DNA of 64,000 nucleotides from Halomonas llamarensis (GCF_023555005.1 NZ_JAMJPJ010000001.1:310001-374000), one strand, 5' to 3'; positions 34,786-44,770 are shown, counted from the stretch's first letter. Made by a program: numbers and translations. Notes: a model not told the origin generated them from the letters alone.

Positions 34786-36297
34786 ATGACATTAGCCATT
34801 GTGGCCACCCGAGCGGGACTAGGCCTGGAAGCACCGCCGGTGCATGTGGAAGTCCACCTCGCCAACGGGTTACCGGGGCTTACCCTCGTCGGTTTGCCCG
34901 AAGCCGCCGTTAAAGAGAGCCGCGAACGGGTACGCAGCGCGCTCGTTAATGCGGGCTTTGATTTCCCCAACACCCGGCGCATTACCTTAAACCTAGCACC
35001 TGCGGATTTACCCAAGGAGGGCGGGCGTTTCGATCTGCCCATTGCGCTGGGTATTCTGGCCGCCTCGGGCCAAGTCCCCGTCGAAGCCTTGGAAGGCATG
35101 GAGTGCGCTGGCGAGCTAGCGCTGGATGGCAAGCTACGCGCCGTACCCGGCGTATTGCCTTTCGCGCTTGCCACCAAAGCCGCCGGGCGTACGCTGATTG
35201 TGCCCCACCCCTGCGCCGATGAGGCCGCGCTCGCGGGCAAATCGCTGGACGTGCTGCCCGCCGGTTCACTGTGGGAAGTGGTGTCTCACTTGCTCAACCA
35301 AGAGCGCATTCCCCCGCACCGGCTAAGCGTGCCGCCCACCGCCAAAGCGCCCATGGCCGACCTCTCAGAAGTCCGCGGCCAGCAGCAGGCGCGCCGTGCG
35401 CTGGAAGTCGCCGCTGCTGGCGGCCACAACCTGCTTTTCGCCGGCCCGCCCGGCACCGGTAAAACCATGCTGGCGAGCCGCCTGCCCGGTATTCTGCCGC
35501 CGCTTTCTGAAGAAGACGCCCTCGCGGTGGCCGCCGTGCGCTCGGTGTGTGGGCTATCGCTAGACGAGCACTGGGGGCAGCGCCCGTTTCGCCAACCGCA
35601 TCACAGCGCCAGCGCCGCCGCGCTGGTTGGCGGCGGCTCCAAGCCCAAACCCGGCGAAATCTCGCTCGCGCACAAGGGCGTGCTGTTTCTTGACGAGCTA
35701 CCGGAATTTTCCCGCCACGTGTTAGAGGTTCTACGCCAGCCACTGGAAACCGGGGAAATTCATTTGGCCCGTGCCAGCCACGAACGGCGATATCCAGCAC
35801 AATTTCAATTGGTTGCCGCCATGAACCCGTGCCCCTGCGGGCACTTGGGCGACCCGCGCCAGCGCTGCCAGTGCACCGCCAGCCAGATTCAGCGCTATCA
35901 GGCGCGGCTTTCCGGCCCGCTGCTGGATCGCATCGACCTGCAAGTGGAAGTACCGGCGCTACCGCCAGAGCAGCTGACAGCACAAACCGAGGGCGAAGCC
36001 TCTAGCGCGGTGCGCCAGCGGGTAATGGCCGCCCGGGAACGCCAAATGGCCCGCGGCGCGCTCAACAGCGAGCTCAGCGGCAAAGCATTAGAAGCCGCCT
36101 GCGCACTGGACGATAACGAGCGCGCTTGGCTCGCGGGTGTTCTCGAAAAGCTCAAACTTTCTGCCCGCGCTTACCACCGCGTACTGCGCGTCGCGCTAAC
36201 GCTCGCCGACCTGCAAGGCGAACCCAAACCCACCCAGCCGCACTTGATCGAAGCCATCGGCTACCGCCAGCTGGATAGGCTGTTGAAGGGTGGTTAG
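34786..36297 (+). CDS. comM: ComM / YifB family Mg-chelatase-like AAA ATPase
   Basis: Hexameric branch-migration helicase that helps integrate DNA in natural transformation, 503 aa. The N-terminal ChlI-type domain (LPGLTLVGLPEAAVKESRER) is followed by the AAA core with Walker A GPPGTGKT at 220-227 and Walker B FLDELPEF. A Cys cluster follows (NPCPCGHLGDPRQRCQC), then the C-terminal lid. AAGGAG lies eight bases before the ATG. Its last codons are duplicated 694 bp downstream on the far side of a toxin-antitoxin pair. Confidence 0.94.
   Translation: MTLAIVATRAGLGLEAPPVHVEVHLANGLPGLTLVGLPEAAVKESRERVRSALVNAGFDFPNTRRITLNLAPADLPKEGGRFDLPIALGILAASGQVPVEALEGMECAGELALDGKLRAVPGVLPFALATKAAGRTLIVPHPCADEAALAGKSLDVLPAGSLWEVVSHLLNQERIPPHRLSVPPTAKAPMADLSEVRGQQQARRALEVAAAGGHNLLFAGPPGTGKTMLASRLPGILPPLSEEDALAVAAVRSVCGLSLDEHWGQRPFRQPHHSASAAALVGGGSKPKPGEISLAHKGVLFLDELPEFSRHVLEVLRQPLETGEIHLARASHERRYPAQFQLVAAMNPCPCGHLGDPRQRCQCTASQIQRYQARLSGPLLDRIDLQVEVPALPPEQLTAQTEGEASSAVRQRVMAARERQMARGALNSELSGKALEAACALDDNERAWLAGVLEKLKLSARAYHRVLRVALTLADLQGEPKPTQPHLIEAIGYRQLDRLLKGG
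36260..36296 (+). repeat. Direct repeat, copy 1: 3' end of comM
   Basis: These 37 bases, the last part of comM, recur at 36954-36990 with two mismatches; the final 30 (36267-36296) are identical in both copies. The repeats enclose brnT-brnA. Confidence 0.95.
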
Positions 36298-36308
36298 CCA
36301 TCGGCACA

Positions 36309-36336
36309 TTGCCTTTCAAATTCATGGGGGTACAAT
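36309..36336 (+). promoter_or_regulatory. Promoter of brnT-brnA
   Basis: TTGCCT and TACAAT are separated by 16 bases, 25 bp before the brnT ATG. It is a good sigma-70 promoter within the repeat-bounded segment; BrnA proteins normally repress their own promoter. Confidence 0.65.
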
Positions 36337-36360
36337 AAAAATTAGTGGAAGGAGCCATTG

Positions 36361-36645
36361 ATGTCTTCCGGCTGTGACATTGAATACGACCTACGCAAGC
36401 AGCAAGCCACATTGGCGCACCGAGGCCTAGACTTTCACGATGCCCCTAACGTCTTTGCGGGCAAGACACTTGCAATGATTGATGACCGCCAGAATTACGG
36501 AGAGGAACGTATCATCACGGTCGGCACTCTATTAGAAAGGATTGTCGTCATTGTTTGGACGCCGCGCGGTGAAAAGCGCCGCATCATCTCCATGAGGTAC
36601 GCCAATGAACGCGAAAGACAACGCTACGCCCACCACTTGGTTTGA
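36361..36645 (+). CDS. brnT: BrnT-family toxin
   Basis: 94-aa ribonuclease-like toxin of the BrnT (RelE-fold) family. Diagnostic blocks are IEYDLRKQQATLAHRGLDF, an acidic middle (IDDRQNYGEERIITVG), and RRIISMRYANERERQRY near the end, with the invariant R-I-I-S-x-R-x-A. The ATG at 36361 has GGAG eight bases upstream. It overlaps the antitoxin gene by 41 bp. The pair sits between two copies of the comM 3' end. Confidence 0.88.
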   Translation: MSSGCDIEYDLRKQQATLAHRGLDFHDAPNVFAGKTLAMIDDRQNYGEERIITVGTLLERIVVIVWTPRGEKRRIISMRYANERERQRYAHHLV

Positions 36646-36895
36646 TCCCGATGATGCGCCCGAGCTGACCGATAAATGGTTCGAAGCCGCACATCAATAC
36701 CAAGGCGATACCTTGATTAAACGGGGTCGAGGGCGACCGCCTATCTCAGAAAACGAACGCAAGGTGCCGGTGAAGATCCGCTACGATCAAGATGTCATCG
36801 AGACATTCCGCAAAACAGGTAAAGGCTGGCAAACCCGCATGAATCAGGCGCTGCGACAATATCTGAAAGAACACAACGTCAGCGAGCTAAAATAA
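36605..36895 (+). CDS. brnA: BrnA-family antitoxin
   Basis: 96-aa antitoxin. The C-terminal BrnA pattern (RGRPPISENERKVPVKIRYD, IETFRKTGKGWQTRMNQALR) is a ribbon-helix-helix DNA-binding domain, and the N-terminal part should bind and mask BrnT. The start lies within brnT, so translation is coupled. Confidence 0.88.
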   Translation: MNAKDNATPTTWFDPDDAPELTDKWFEAAHQYQGDTLIKRGRGRPPISENERKVPVKIRYDQDVIETFRKTGKGWQTRMNQALRQYLKEHNVSELK

Positions 36896-36953
36896 TGCTC
36901 CCCATGGAAAATGCCTCATGTGTATCGTTGGCAAAGTTCAATAAGCCTATCCC

Positions 36954-36990
36954 GCTACTACCAGCTGGATAGGCTGTTGAAGGGTGGTTA
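36954..36990 (+). repeat. Direct repeat, copy 2: displaced comM 3' end
   Basis: A second copy of the comM end, in which a TAC TAC CAG CTG frame would again end the protein ...QLDRLLKGG and stop. It lies 20 bp from the stop of the convergent flavin reductase gene. Weaker similarity to comM continues upstream (AAGCC...GCTAC). Confidence 0.95.
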
Positions 36991-37009
36991 AGCGGTATCT
37001 AACGCAACG

Positions 37010-37573
37010 TTAGCGCAACGCTTTAATAAGGCGCAGGCAGAGGGCGTCGAGTTGCTGGGCTTTGGCTTCGTCTTTCAGTGCGCCGCTGTCGTCAAATGCA
37101 TCGGCGGCGCCGGGGAGCGACATCGTTGGCGGAATCACCACCAAGTTGAGATTGTGCAGCAACTGCTGCACAACCGGCAGTGCGCGAATACCGCCTAGGC
37201 CCCCTGGCGAGGCGGCAATCAGCCCCGCAGGCTTGTCTGCAAAGAGCGCAAGACCGGGTGTATCCCCGTGCGGGCGCGAGAGCCAATCCAAGGTGTTTTT
37301 CAAAAGGGGGGTGATAAAGCCATTGTATTCGGGCGAGGCGATCAATACTCCATCGTGCTCGGCGAGCAGCTCGCGCAGCTTGAGTACGTTTTCCGGTGTG
37401 CCTTGCGCTTCGATCTCTTCATCGAATAGCGGGCAAGGGTAGTCGTTCAAGTCCACGAACGTCGCCGCTCCGCCCAACACGTCAAGGCGTTCGGCGGCAA
37501 GCTTCGCAAAGCGTTTGTTGAGCGAGCCAACTCGTGCGCTGCCAGCAAATACCATCACTTTCGGTTGTGCCAT
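37010..37573 (-). CDS. NADPH-dependent FMN reductase family protein
   Basis: Flavodoxin-fold reductase of 187 aa related to ChrR/ArsH-type quinone and azo reductases. The phosphate-binding loop is VFAGSARVGSLNKR and the flavin-ring segment is IASPEYNGFITPLLKNTLDW; ASPGGLGGIRAL completes the site. The ATG at 37573 has a perfect AGGAGG six bases upstream and is preferred over a longer frame. Cytoplasmic; substrate unknown. Confidence 0.86.
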   Translation of the reverse strand: MAQPKVMVFAGSARVGSLNKRFAKLAAERLDVLGGAATFVDLNDYPCPLFDEEIEAQGTPENVLKLRELLAEHDGVLIASPEYNGFITPLLKNTLDWLSRPHGDTPGLALFADKPAGLIAASPGGLGGIRALPVVQQLLHNLNLVVIPPTMSLPGAADAFDDSGALKDEAKAQQLDALCLRLIKALR

Positions 37574-37648
37574 TTTTGCCTCCTTTTCATCCATCATCAT
37601 GGCGAGAGTATCAACGGCATCTTCCGTCACCGACCGTGTTTGTACAAA

Positions 37649-38629
37649 CTATGGTCTCGATAGCCTATCGACAAAGCCATCAATGACGACAAATAACTCA
37701 CCGCGGATACGTTCCGTCTCATTGACCAAGTGGTGGCGAGCCGCAGGGTGGCGGTGAATGTCTGCTTGGGGAAACTTCTTTGCCAGAATCTGCAAGTTCC
37801 ACGCCCAATCGACGGTGATATCCTGTTCACCCTGTAGGATAAGCGTTGGTACGGAGACCGGCTCTAGCGCCAAAAGTTGTGGCATCCAACGGCGCATAGC
37901 GCTGATCCACGCCACACTAAGCTTATCGGGCTGAAGCGGGTCGTGATCGCGTAAAAAGACAGTAAACGCCTCATCGTTAGAGTTAGCCCGATGCTTGCGC
38001 GGAATTTCTTTAACAAACGGGCTCGCAATCCAATGCAGCCAACTGGATTGATGCCAGCCCCAAGGTCGCACCAGCGGCGCCAGTAGCACTAGCCCCGCCC
38101 ACGGCGAAGGCTCCCCCTGGCTTAGCGCATGGGTCGCCAAAATGGCCGCCCCCGTGCTCTGCCCCACCCCTAACCACGGCGTTGGTGCCAGGTTTTCATC
38201 ACGCAAGCGGGCCTGCAGCGCCGTTAAGCAGTGTTGGTAGTCAGCGAAGTCATCGATTGAGGCACGCGCCCCGCTGGAAAGCCCATGGCCTGGCAGGTCC
38301 CACAACACGACGCGCCAGCCTTGGGCCAACAAGCGTTCCAGCAGATGACGGTAAAGCCCCAGATGATCAAAGTAGCCGTGTACCACAAACGCCGTGCCCA
38401 CTGGCTCGGGCGGGCTCCACACCTGGCACCAGAGCGAAAAGCGTCCGGTATCCAGAAAACCTGCATAAACCTCGCGGGTATCGCTGAACAGCGCGCTTAG
38501 CCCATAATGGCAAAAATAGCCCTCCAGCGCCTGCGCTAAGGCGCCGTCCGGCTGCAATCGAGATAACGTTGCCTCACCTGGTGAACGGCGAAAGAGCGCT
38601 TCCAGGTGATGAAAATCGTGCATGGTCAT
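37649..38629 (-). CDS. Alpha/beta hydrolase (lysophospholipase/monoglyceride lipase-like)
   Basis: Serine hydrolase of 326 aa. The oxyanion region is VVHGYFDHLGLYRHL (from 82), the nucleophile is Ser158 in GQSTG (156-160), an acid residue is expected in LQGEQDITVDW, and the histidine in AARHHLVNE. DLPGHGLSSG is typical of monoglyceride-lipase-like enzymes. There is no signal peptide, so it is cytoplasmic. It lies 75 bp upstream of the flavin reductase gene on the same strand. Confidence 0.84.
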   Translation of the reverse strand: MTMHDFHHLEALFRRSPGEATLSRLQPDGALAQALEGYFCHYGLSALFSDTREVYAGFLDTGRFSLWCQVWSPPEPVGTAFVVHGYFDHLGLYRHLLERLLAQGWRVVLWDLPGHGLSSGARASIDDFADYQHCLTALQARLRDENLAPTPWLGVGQSTGAAILATHALSQGEPSPWAGLVLLAPLVRPWGWHQSSWLHWIASPFVKEIPRKHRANSNDEAFTVFLRDHDPLQPDKLSVAWISAMRRWMPQLLALEPVSVPTLILQGEQDITVDWAWNLQILAKKFPQADIHRHPAARHHLVNETERIRGELFVVIDGFVDRLSRP

Positions 38630-38836
38630 GTTTTCGCTACTCCCACGGCTTCTTTTGGCAACGCTTTTTGCCTTATCGTCTGGTCAAGCCCTATCTTTTG
38701 GTCGAGCATCATCGCGCTTTACGATCTACGCTGTTTACATGCCACCACAGATGTGGAAGTATTTTCCATAAATCATTCTACCGCACTAGGGTGGCCTTAA
38801 CGACCAACCTTAATGCCTTAAACAGGAGAATTCCCG

Positions 38837-41011
38837 ATGAGCGAGCGTATCACGCGCCACCGTTTACAGGTGGCAGCCGATCTAGACCGTTTTATCAACG
38901 AGCAAGCATTGCCGGGCACCGGTGTCGATCAAGACGCTTTCTGGGCTGGGGTAGATGCCCTGTTTCACGATTTAACCCCGAAAAACCAGCAGCTACTTGA
39001 AGAGCGCGACACACTCCAAGAGAAGCTCGACACCTGGCATCGCGAAAACCCGGGCCCGGTGAAAGACATGCCGACCTACCGCCACTTTTTGAAAGGCATT
39101 GGTTATCTCACGGATGCCCCGGCCAACGTCAAGGCCTCCACGGCCAATGTTGACCGGGAAATCGCCGTACAAGCCGGCCCGCAGCTGGTGGTGCCGGTGA
39201 GTAATGCCCGCTACGCCCTGAACGCCGCCAACTCGCGCTGGGGCAGCTTGTATGACGCGCTCTACGGCACCGATGCCATCTCCGAAGAAGGCGGCGCCGA
39301 GAAAGGGACAAGCTTCAACCCTAAGCGCGGCGAAAAAGTCATCGCCTATGCCCGTGGCGTGCTCGACCGCGCAGCACCACTGGCCACCGGTTCACACCGT
39401 GACTCAGTGAAATACGCCATCCGCGACGAGCACTTGATCGTCACGCTGGAAGGCGGCCGCGAAACCGGCCTGAAAGACCCGGATAAATTGATTGGCTTTA
39501 CCGGCGAGCTGGCCAAGCCCGACACAATCCTGCTAGCCAACAACGGCCTGCACGTTGAAATTCAGATCGACGCAGAACACGCCATTGGCAAAACCGACCC
39601 GGCGCATGTGAAAGACGTCGTCGTTGAAGCGGCGCTAACCACCATCATGGACTGCGAAGACTCGGTCGCCGCGGTGGATTCAGAGGATAAAGTGGGCGTT
39701 TACACCAACTGGCTCGGCTTGATGAAGGGCGACCTGGAAGAAAACATCGAAAAAGGCGATAAGACCGTCAAGCGTCGACTCAACGCCGACCGCACTTGGC
39801 AAACCACCGATGGCAGCAACGTGACCCTGCCCGGCCGTTCGCTGATGTTCGTGCGTAACGTGGGCCATCTGATGACCACGCCAGCGATTCTGGATGAAAA
39901 CGGCAACGAGCTGCCGGAAGGCCTGCTTGACGCAGTCATGACCTCGCTGATCGCCCTTCACGATCTCAAGAAAGACGCCGATCAGCCACGTAACTCGCGC
40001 ACCGGCTCAGTGTATATCGTCAAACCCAAGATGCACGGCCCCAAAGAAGTCGCTTTCTCTAACGAGATCTTTGGCCGTGTGGAAGACATCCTCGGCATGA
40101 GCCGCGACACCCTGAAAATGGGCATCATGGACGAAGAGCGCCGCACCACCGTCAACCTCAAGGCGTGTATCAATGAGGCCGCCTCGCGTGTGGTCTTCAT
40201 CAACACGGGCTTCCTTGACCGTACCGGTGACGAAATGCACACCGCGATGGAAGCTGGCCCCATGGTGCGCAAGGGCGATATGAAAAGCGCTGCGTGGATT
40301 CAGTCTTACGAGAAGAACAACGTCCAAGTTGGCCTCGCCTGTGGCCTGCGTGGCCGCGCTCAGATCGGCAAAGGCATGTGGGCGATGCCCGATTTGATGC
40401 ACAACATGCTGGAGCAGAAAATCGGCCACCCGAAAGCCGGTGCTAACACCGCGTGGGTTCCGTCACCCACCGCTGCGGCCCTGCACGCGCTGCACTACCA
40501 TCAAGTGAACGTCACCGACGTTCAGCGCGAGCTCGAAGGCTTGGGCGAGCCGGATTACCTTGATGACCTGCTCACCGTGCCGATAGCGGAAAACACCAAC
40601 TGGTCGGATGACGAAATTCAGCAGGAGCTGGACAACAACTGCCAGGGTATTCTTGGCTATGTCGTGCGCTGGGTAGAGCACGGCGTGGGCTGCTCTAAGG
40701 TCCCGGATATCCATAACGTTGCCCTGATGGAAGACCGCGCTACCCTGCGTATCTCCAGCCAACATATCGCCAACTGGCTACACCACGGCATCGTGGATGC
40801 GCCACGCGTCGAAGAGACCTTAAAGCGCATGGCCAAAATCGTCGACGAGCAAAACGCCGGTGACCCCACCTACACCGCCATGAGCGCCAACTTTGACGGC
40901 TCCACGGCGTTTAAAGCCGCATCGGATTTGATCTTCAAAGGCCGCGTACAGCCATCCGGCTACACCGAGCCGCTGCTGCACGAGTGGCGCCAGGTCCACA
41001 AAGCGAAGTAA
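38837..41011 (+). CDS. glcB: Malate synthase G
   Basis: Condenses glyoxylate with acetyl-CoA to malate in the glyoxylate/glycolate route. The 724-aa length and [20 protein letters not shown] identify the G isoform. Catalytic blocks include [14 protein letters not shown] (near 265-278), [13 protein letters not shown], and GIGC-like [21 protein letters not shown], which carries the catalytic Asp. AGGAG precedes the ATG. The gene stands alone and ends at a strong terminator. No aceA or glycolate oxidase gene is in the window. Confidence 0.97.
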   Translation: MSERITRHRLQVAADLDRFINEQALPGTGVDQDAFWAGVDALFHDLTPKNQQLLEERDTLQEKLDTWHRENPGPVKDMPTYRHFLKGIGYLTDAPANVKASTANVDREIAVQAGPQLVVPVSNARYALNAANSRWGSLYDALYGTDAISEEGGAEKGTSFNPKRGEKVIAYARGVLDRAAPLATGSHRDSVKYAIRDEHLIVTLEGGRETGLKDPDKLIGFTGELAKPDTILLANNGLHVEIQIDAEHAIGKTDPAHVKDVVVEAALTTIMDCEDSVAAVDSEDKVGVYTNWLGLMKGDLEENIEKGDKTVKRRLNADRTWQTTDGSNVTLPGRSLMFVRNVGHLMTTPAILDENGNELPEGLLDAVMTSLIALHDLKKDADQPRNSRTGSVYIVKPKMHGPKEVAFSNEIFGRVEDILGMSRDTLKMGIMDEERRTTVNLKACINEAASRVVFINTGFLDRTGDEMHTAMEAGPMVRKGDMKSAAWIQSYEKNNVQVGLACGLRGRAQIGKGMWAMPDLMHNMLEQKIGHPKAGANTAWVPSPTAAALHALHYHQVNVTDVQRELEGLGEPDYLDDLLTVPIAENTNWSDDEIQQELDNNCQGILGYVVRWVEHGVGCSKVPDIHNVALMEDRATLRISSQHIANWLHHGIVDAPRVEETLKRMAKIVDEQNAGDPTYTAMSANFDGSTAFKAASDLIFKGRVQPSGYTEPLLHEWRQVHKAK

Positions 41012-41062
41012 GCGCCAAGTCTACACACGACAAATCTACACACTAGACCATCGTCGCCATCT

Positions 41063-41100
41063 GCCCCTTAAGGTCTCGCACCTTAAGGGGCTTTTATTTA
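41063..41100 (+). terminator. Rho-independent terminator of glcB
   Basis: GCCCCTTAAGGT, loop CTCGC and ACCTTAAGGGGC form a twelve-pair stem followed by TTTTATTTA. Confidence 0.93.
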
Positions 41101-41160
41101 GCGTAGGGCAACGTTAACGTTTACGTTTCAGTAAGCAAAAGAACAATGAAAGGAAAAACC

Positions 41161-41574
41161 ATGACCGTCATGACTGTTGAACAGGTCGAGGACTTTCTCG
41201 ATGACGTCTTCCCCCAGCACATGGGCAACATCGAAAGTGTAGGGGACATGCGCGCCACCATGCGGCTCAACATCGGCCATGAGCATTTACGCCCCGGCCC
41301 CCAGGTTTCCGGCCCGACAATGATGGGCTTTGCCGATGTCGCGCTTTATGTCGCGATTCTGGCGCAAATCGGCCCCGAACCGATGGCCGTGACCAGCGAT
41401 TTGAACTGCCACTTTCTGCGCGCCGCCTCCGGTGAGCACGATATCATCGCCCACGCCAAACTCATCAAACTCGGCCGCCGCCTCGCGGTCGGCGAAGTGT
41501 TGATTGTCTCCGCCGCCGACGAAACCAAGCCCGTGATTCATGTCACGGCAAGTTATGTGCTGCCGGATAAGTAA
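41161..41574 (+). CDS. PaaI-type hotdog-fold thioesterase
   Basis: 137-aa acyl-CoA thioesterase-like protein. The hotdog pattern GPQVSGPTMMGFADVALYVAIL holds the catalytic Asp in the long helix, followed by VTSDLNCHFLRAA and a C-terminal strand IHVTASYVLP. AGGA lies six bases before the ATG at 41161; an ATG five codons earlier has a poorer site. The acyl substrate is unknown. Confidence 0.82.
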   Translation: MTVMTVEQVEDFLDDVFPQHMGNIESVGDMRATMRLNIGHEHLRPGPQVSGPTMMGFADVALYVAILAQIGPEPMAVTSDLNCHFLRAASGEHDIIAHAKLIKLGRRLAVGEVLIVSAADETKPVIHVTASYVLPDK

Positions 41575-41816
41575 CATGGCAGCCGCATCAGCCGATGTTA
41601 GAGCTGAATCTCTAGGCCTGAAATAAGAGCATTTCTCTATGTACAATCGCTCTGTATCCCAATGCTGAAGATGCGCTGTCGGGGTGCATTGCGTGTTAAA
41701 GTTCTGGCGTATTTGGGTCATCTTTTCAAACGCTATCGAACAAATCTATTGCAGATTTACAGGCATATATCGATATTAAGTATATGTCTATCAGTCAAAG
41801 GGTCGGCGGTCTATAA

Positions 41817-44324
41817 ATGCTATTCAATATACTATCAGACCCTGGCGCCTTAAACGCAGTTCAGGGAGAACACGATTCTTTCCTGGTACTGGTTTCATGG
41901 CTGGTCGCCCTGGCAGCGTCGTACGCTGGCTTGGATATCATCAAGCTGGTGAGAAAAGGATCAAACCCTGCCTGGCGGCGTGGTTGGCTTTGCGCTGGGG
42001 CCAGCGCCATGGGGCTGGGCGTTTGGAGCATGCACTTTATCGGCATGCACGCCTACCAGCTTGATTTTCCGGTAAGCCATGCACCGGGGCTAACCCTGAT
42101 GTCCATTGTGCCCGCCATTCTGGGTAGCTTTAGCGTCATGGTAGCGCTTTCCCCTAATAAACCTTCTCACCGAGCGCTTCTACTGGCAGGTGTCGGCCTT
42201 GGTGCCGGTATCGGGCTAATGCACTATAGCGGCATGGCCGCCATGCGTATGCCTGCTGAGCTGCATCACGCCCCGGTCCTGTTCCTGGTCTCACTGCTGG
42301 TCGCGGTTAGTTTAGGCATGGCGTGCGTTTATGCCTACCGCCTATGCCAGCACGAGTGGGGCATAAAACGCGCCAGAACCTGCGCCTTTATTGCGGCACT
42401 GTGTTTCGCCACTGCCGTGTGTGGGATGCATTACACCGCCATGCAGGCGGCCTGGTTTGTGCCAGCTCCGGATACCGCGACACCTTCGGTATCGCCAACC
42501 TCCCACTGGATTATTTACCTGATTGGTGGCGTTGCGGTATTGACGGCGCTGCTGACGCTAGTGGCTACTTGGGTACAGCGTCGGCTGCACGACAGCGAGC
42601 GACATGAACACATGACACAGACACGCTTGCTCGAAGTGATTTCCGCGCTACAGGATAGCGTGATACTGCTTGATGAACAGGCGCATATTCGTCTCTGCAA
42701 TGCAGCGTTTGAACGGTTGGTGGGGCTCAGCAGCCATCAGCTTGAAGGCATGTCAGTATCACAACTTGACTACGCTGAAGACAGCCACGCACTCAGCCAG
42801 CACGTCCGCCAGGCATTGGCACAAAAAGGCGAGTGGAGCGGCATGATCACCGCCCTGAGCGCCAGCGGTGATGGCTTTCCCGCCTGGTTGAGCGTTAGCC
42901 GGGTTACCTACGCTGACAGCAACGACCGGGACTACGTCGCGCTGCTTAGCGACCGTTCTAAAGAACAACAGGCCCAACAGCGCATTCACTATCTTGCCTA
43001 TCACGACATGCTGACAGAGCTTCCCAACCGGCGGGCGTTGCAGGAACGGCTGGCCGAGCTTGGCGTGACAAAGATGCTTACCCACCCATACGCTTTTTTG
43101 GCGCTGTTTGATATTGACCGCTTCAAGGTACTCAACGATAGCTTAGGGCAAGATATTGGTGATGAGTTACTACGCCAGCTGGGTGGGCGCCTTCAACAAT
43201 GGGCAGAAGCTGAGTGGCTGGTCGCCAGGCTCGACGGCAACGAGTTTGCCTTGGCAGGCACACTTTCCTCGCGCAAAGCACCCAGTGCCGAGCAGGAGGC
43301 AATGCGCCTTATTGATGAGATAGTGGCGTCGTTGACAGCTGACTATCAACTACAGGGCCACACTTATCCGTGTCAGCTTAATGTTGGTGTGCTTATTTTT
43401 CAGCCCCTCGACAGGGAGGTGACCCCGCAGCTGTTCAAACGAGCAGGCCTTGCCCTATTGGAAGCCAAACGCCAGCGGGATGATAAACCAAGGCTTTTTG
43501 ATCCAACACAAGAAGACGAGTTAGAAGAGCGTTTAACCCTTGAACGCGAACTACGACACGCGATTGACCACGATGAGTTGTGCCTTTACCTCCAAACTCA
43601 GGTAGATGAGGCTGGAAAAACAATCGGCGCCGAAGCCCTTATACGCTGGCAGCATCCCGAACGCGGCATGATTTCGCCGGGGCACTTCATCCCTGTCGCC
43701 GAGGAGACCGGGCTTATTCTGCCGTTGGGGCATTGGGTATTGCAGGAAGGCTGCCGACTACTGAGCGAGTGGCGTCATGCCCCAGAGCTTAAAGGGCTTC
43801 GGTTGTCATTGAATGTTAGCGTCCGCCAGTTTCAGCAGCCTGATTTTGCGGACCAGGTGCTGTCGGTCATTCAACAGTACGATGCGCCACCAGAGCGTTT
43901 GACGCTAGAGCTTACCGAATCACTTTTATTAAGCGACCCCGAAGGCACCATCAAAAAAATGCAGCAGCTACAACGTGAGGGAGTTAGCTTTGCTCTGGAT
44001 GACTTCGGCACGGGCTATTCATCGCTTGCCTATCTCAAGGTATTACCCCTAGACACGATTAAAATCGACATTGCCTTCGTCAGGGATTTAGCCCTGGGCA
44101 TGCAAGCCACGCCGATTGCCGCCACCATCATTGCCCTTGCGGAAAGTCTTGGGCTGCAGGTGGTTGCCGAAGGCGTGGAAACCGATGACCAGCGCTTGAT
44201 GCTCGCTCAACTGGGCTGCCATATTTATCAAGGCTTTCTGTTTGGCCGCCCCGGCACAGCGGCAGCTTTCTCGAGCACCATCGTCAAAAACAACGCAACA
44301 GACCAAGCCAACCTTCTGCAATAA
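41817..44324 (+). CDS. MHYT-PAS-GGDEF-EAL c-di-GMP phosphodiesterase
   Basis: 835-aa membrane protein. The N-terminal MHYT domain has the three repeated motifs MHFIGMHAY, MHYSGMAAM and MHYTAMQAA, thought to bind a metal or a small gas. A PAS domain (about 270-375) is followed by a GGDEF domain whose active site is degenerate (DGNEF at 473-477) and which lacks the I-site. The EAL domain is intact: EAL at 606-608, then LNVSVRQFQ, ELTESLLL, LDDFGTGYSSLAYL and VAEGVET. It should therefore hydrolyse c-di-GMP rather than make it. Confidence 0.92.
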   Translation: MLFNILSDPGALNAVQGEHDSFLVLVSWLVALAASYAGLDIIKLVRKGSNPAWRRGWLCAGASAMGLGVWSMHFIGMHAYQLDFPVSHAPGLTLMSIVPAILGSFSVMVALSPNKPSHRALLLAGVGLGAGIGLMHYSGMAAMRMPAELHHAPVLFLVSLLVAVSLGMACVYAYRLCQHEWGIKRARTCAFIAALCFATAVCGMHYTAMQAAWFVPAPDTATPSVSPTSHWIIYLIGGVAVLTALLTLVATWVQRRLHDSERHEHMTQTRLLEVISALQDSVILLDEQAHIRLCNAAFERLVGLSSHQLEGMSVSQLDYAEDSHALSQHVRQALAQKGEWSGMITALSASGDGFPAWLSVSRVTYADSNDRDYVALLSDRSKEQQAQQRIHYLAYHDMLTELPNRRALQERLAELGVTKMLTHPYAFLALFDIDRFKVLNDSLGQDIGDELLRQLGGRLQQWAEAEWLVARLDGNEFALAGTLSSRKAPSAEQEAMRLIDEIVASLTADYQLQGHTYPCQLNVGVLIFQPLDREVTPQLFKRAGLALLEAKRQRDDKPRLFDPTQEDELEERLTLERELRHAIDHDELCLYLQTQVDEAGKTIGAEALIRWQHPERGMISPGHFIPVAEETGLILPLGHWVLQEGCRLLSEWRHAPELKGLRLSLNVSVRQFQQPDFADQVLSVIQQYDAPPERLTLELTESLLLSDPEGTIKKMQQLQREGVSFALDDFGTGYSSLAYLKVLPLDTIKIDIAFVRDLALGMQATPIAATIIALAESLGLQVVAEGVETDDQRLMLAQLGCHIYQGFLFGRPGTAAAFSSTIVKNNATDQANLLQ

Positions 44325-44368
44325 TTCAAACCTTGCTTATCACACCTTTCACGACCTAACACCCAACC

Positions 44369-44770
44369 TTATTCGTTGGCACAGTGGGGCTGTCTCGGTG
44401 TTTTAAGCGCCACCACCCCGAGCGCCAGCCAGCCGACGATGAGTAGCAGACCGCCAATCGGGGTGACAATACCCAGATTCAGCCCGGCCAACGCCATTAG
44501 GCAAAGCGAGCCGGAAAAACACGTCACACCCAGCGCCCATAGGACTATCACCCAACGTTGCCCGGCGAGCGGGCGCACGTTTTGCCACACTAAAAGCACC
44601 ATGATGGCGAGCGTATGCCATGCCTGATAGCGCACACCGGTTTCCACCGCGCTGACCAGATTCGTGCTGACGTGAACACTCAACCCATGGGCGGCGTAAG
44701 CGCCCAGTGCCACCGTTATGGCCCCGGAGAGCGCCACGCCGACCCAGGCCCATTTATTCACTTGCTGCAC
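44369..44770 (-). CDS. DUF423 (YgdD-like) small membrane protein
   Basis: 133-aa protein with four hydrophobic helices. It follows the DUF423 pattern (GALSVALGAYAAHGL-type start, here GAITVALGAYAAHGL, then TGVRYQAWHTLAI and TPIGGLLLIVGWLAL). The start is GTG with GAGGAG upstream. Function unknown. It is divergent from thiS. Confidence 0.85.
   Translation of the reverse strand: MQQVNKWAWVGVALSGAITVALGAYAAHGLSVHVSTNLVSAVETGVRYQAWHTLAIMVLLVWQNVRPLAGQRWVIVLWALGVTCFSGSLCLMALAGLNLGIVTPIGGLLLIVGWLALGVVALKTPRQPHCANE

Noticed and set aside
41697-41723. Sigma-28 promoter before the MHYT-GGDEF-EAL gene
   Set aside because: TAAAGTTC fits the -35, but the -10 eleven bases later (GGTCATCT) matches only about half of GCCGATAA.
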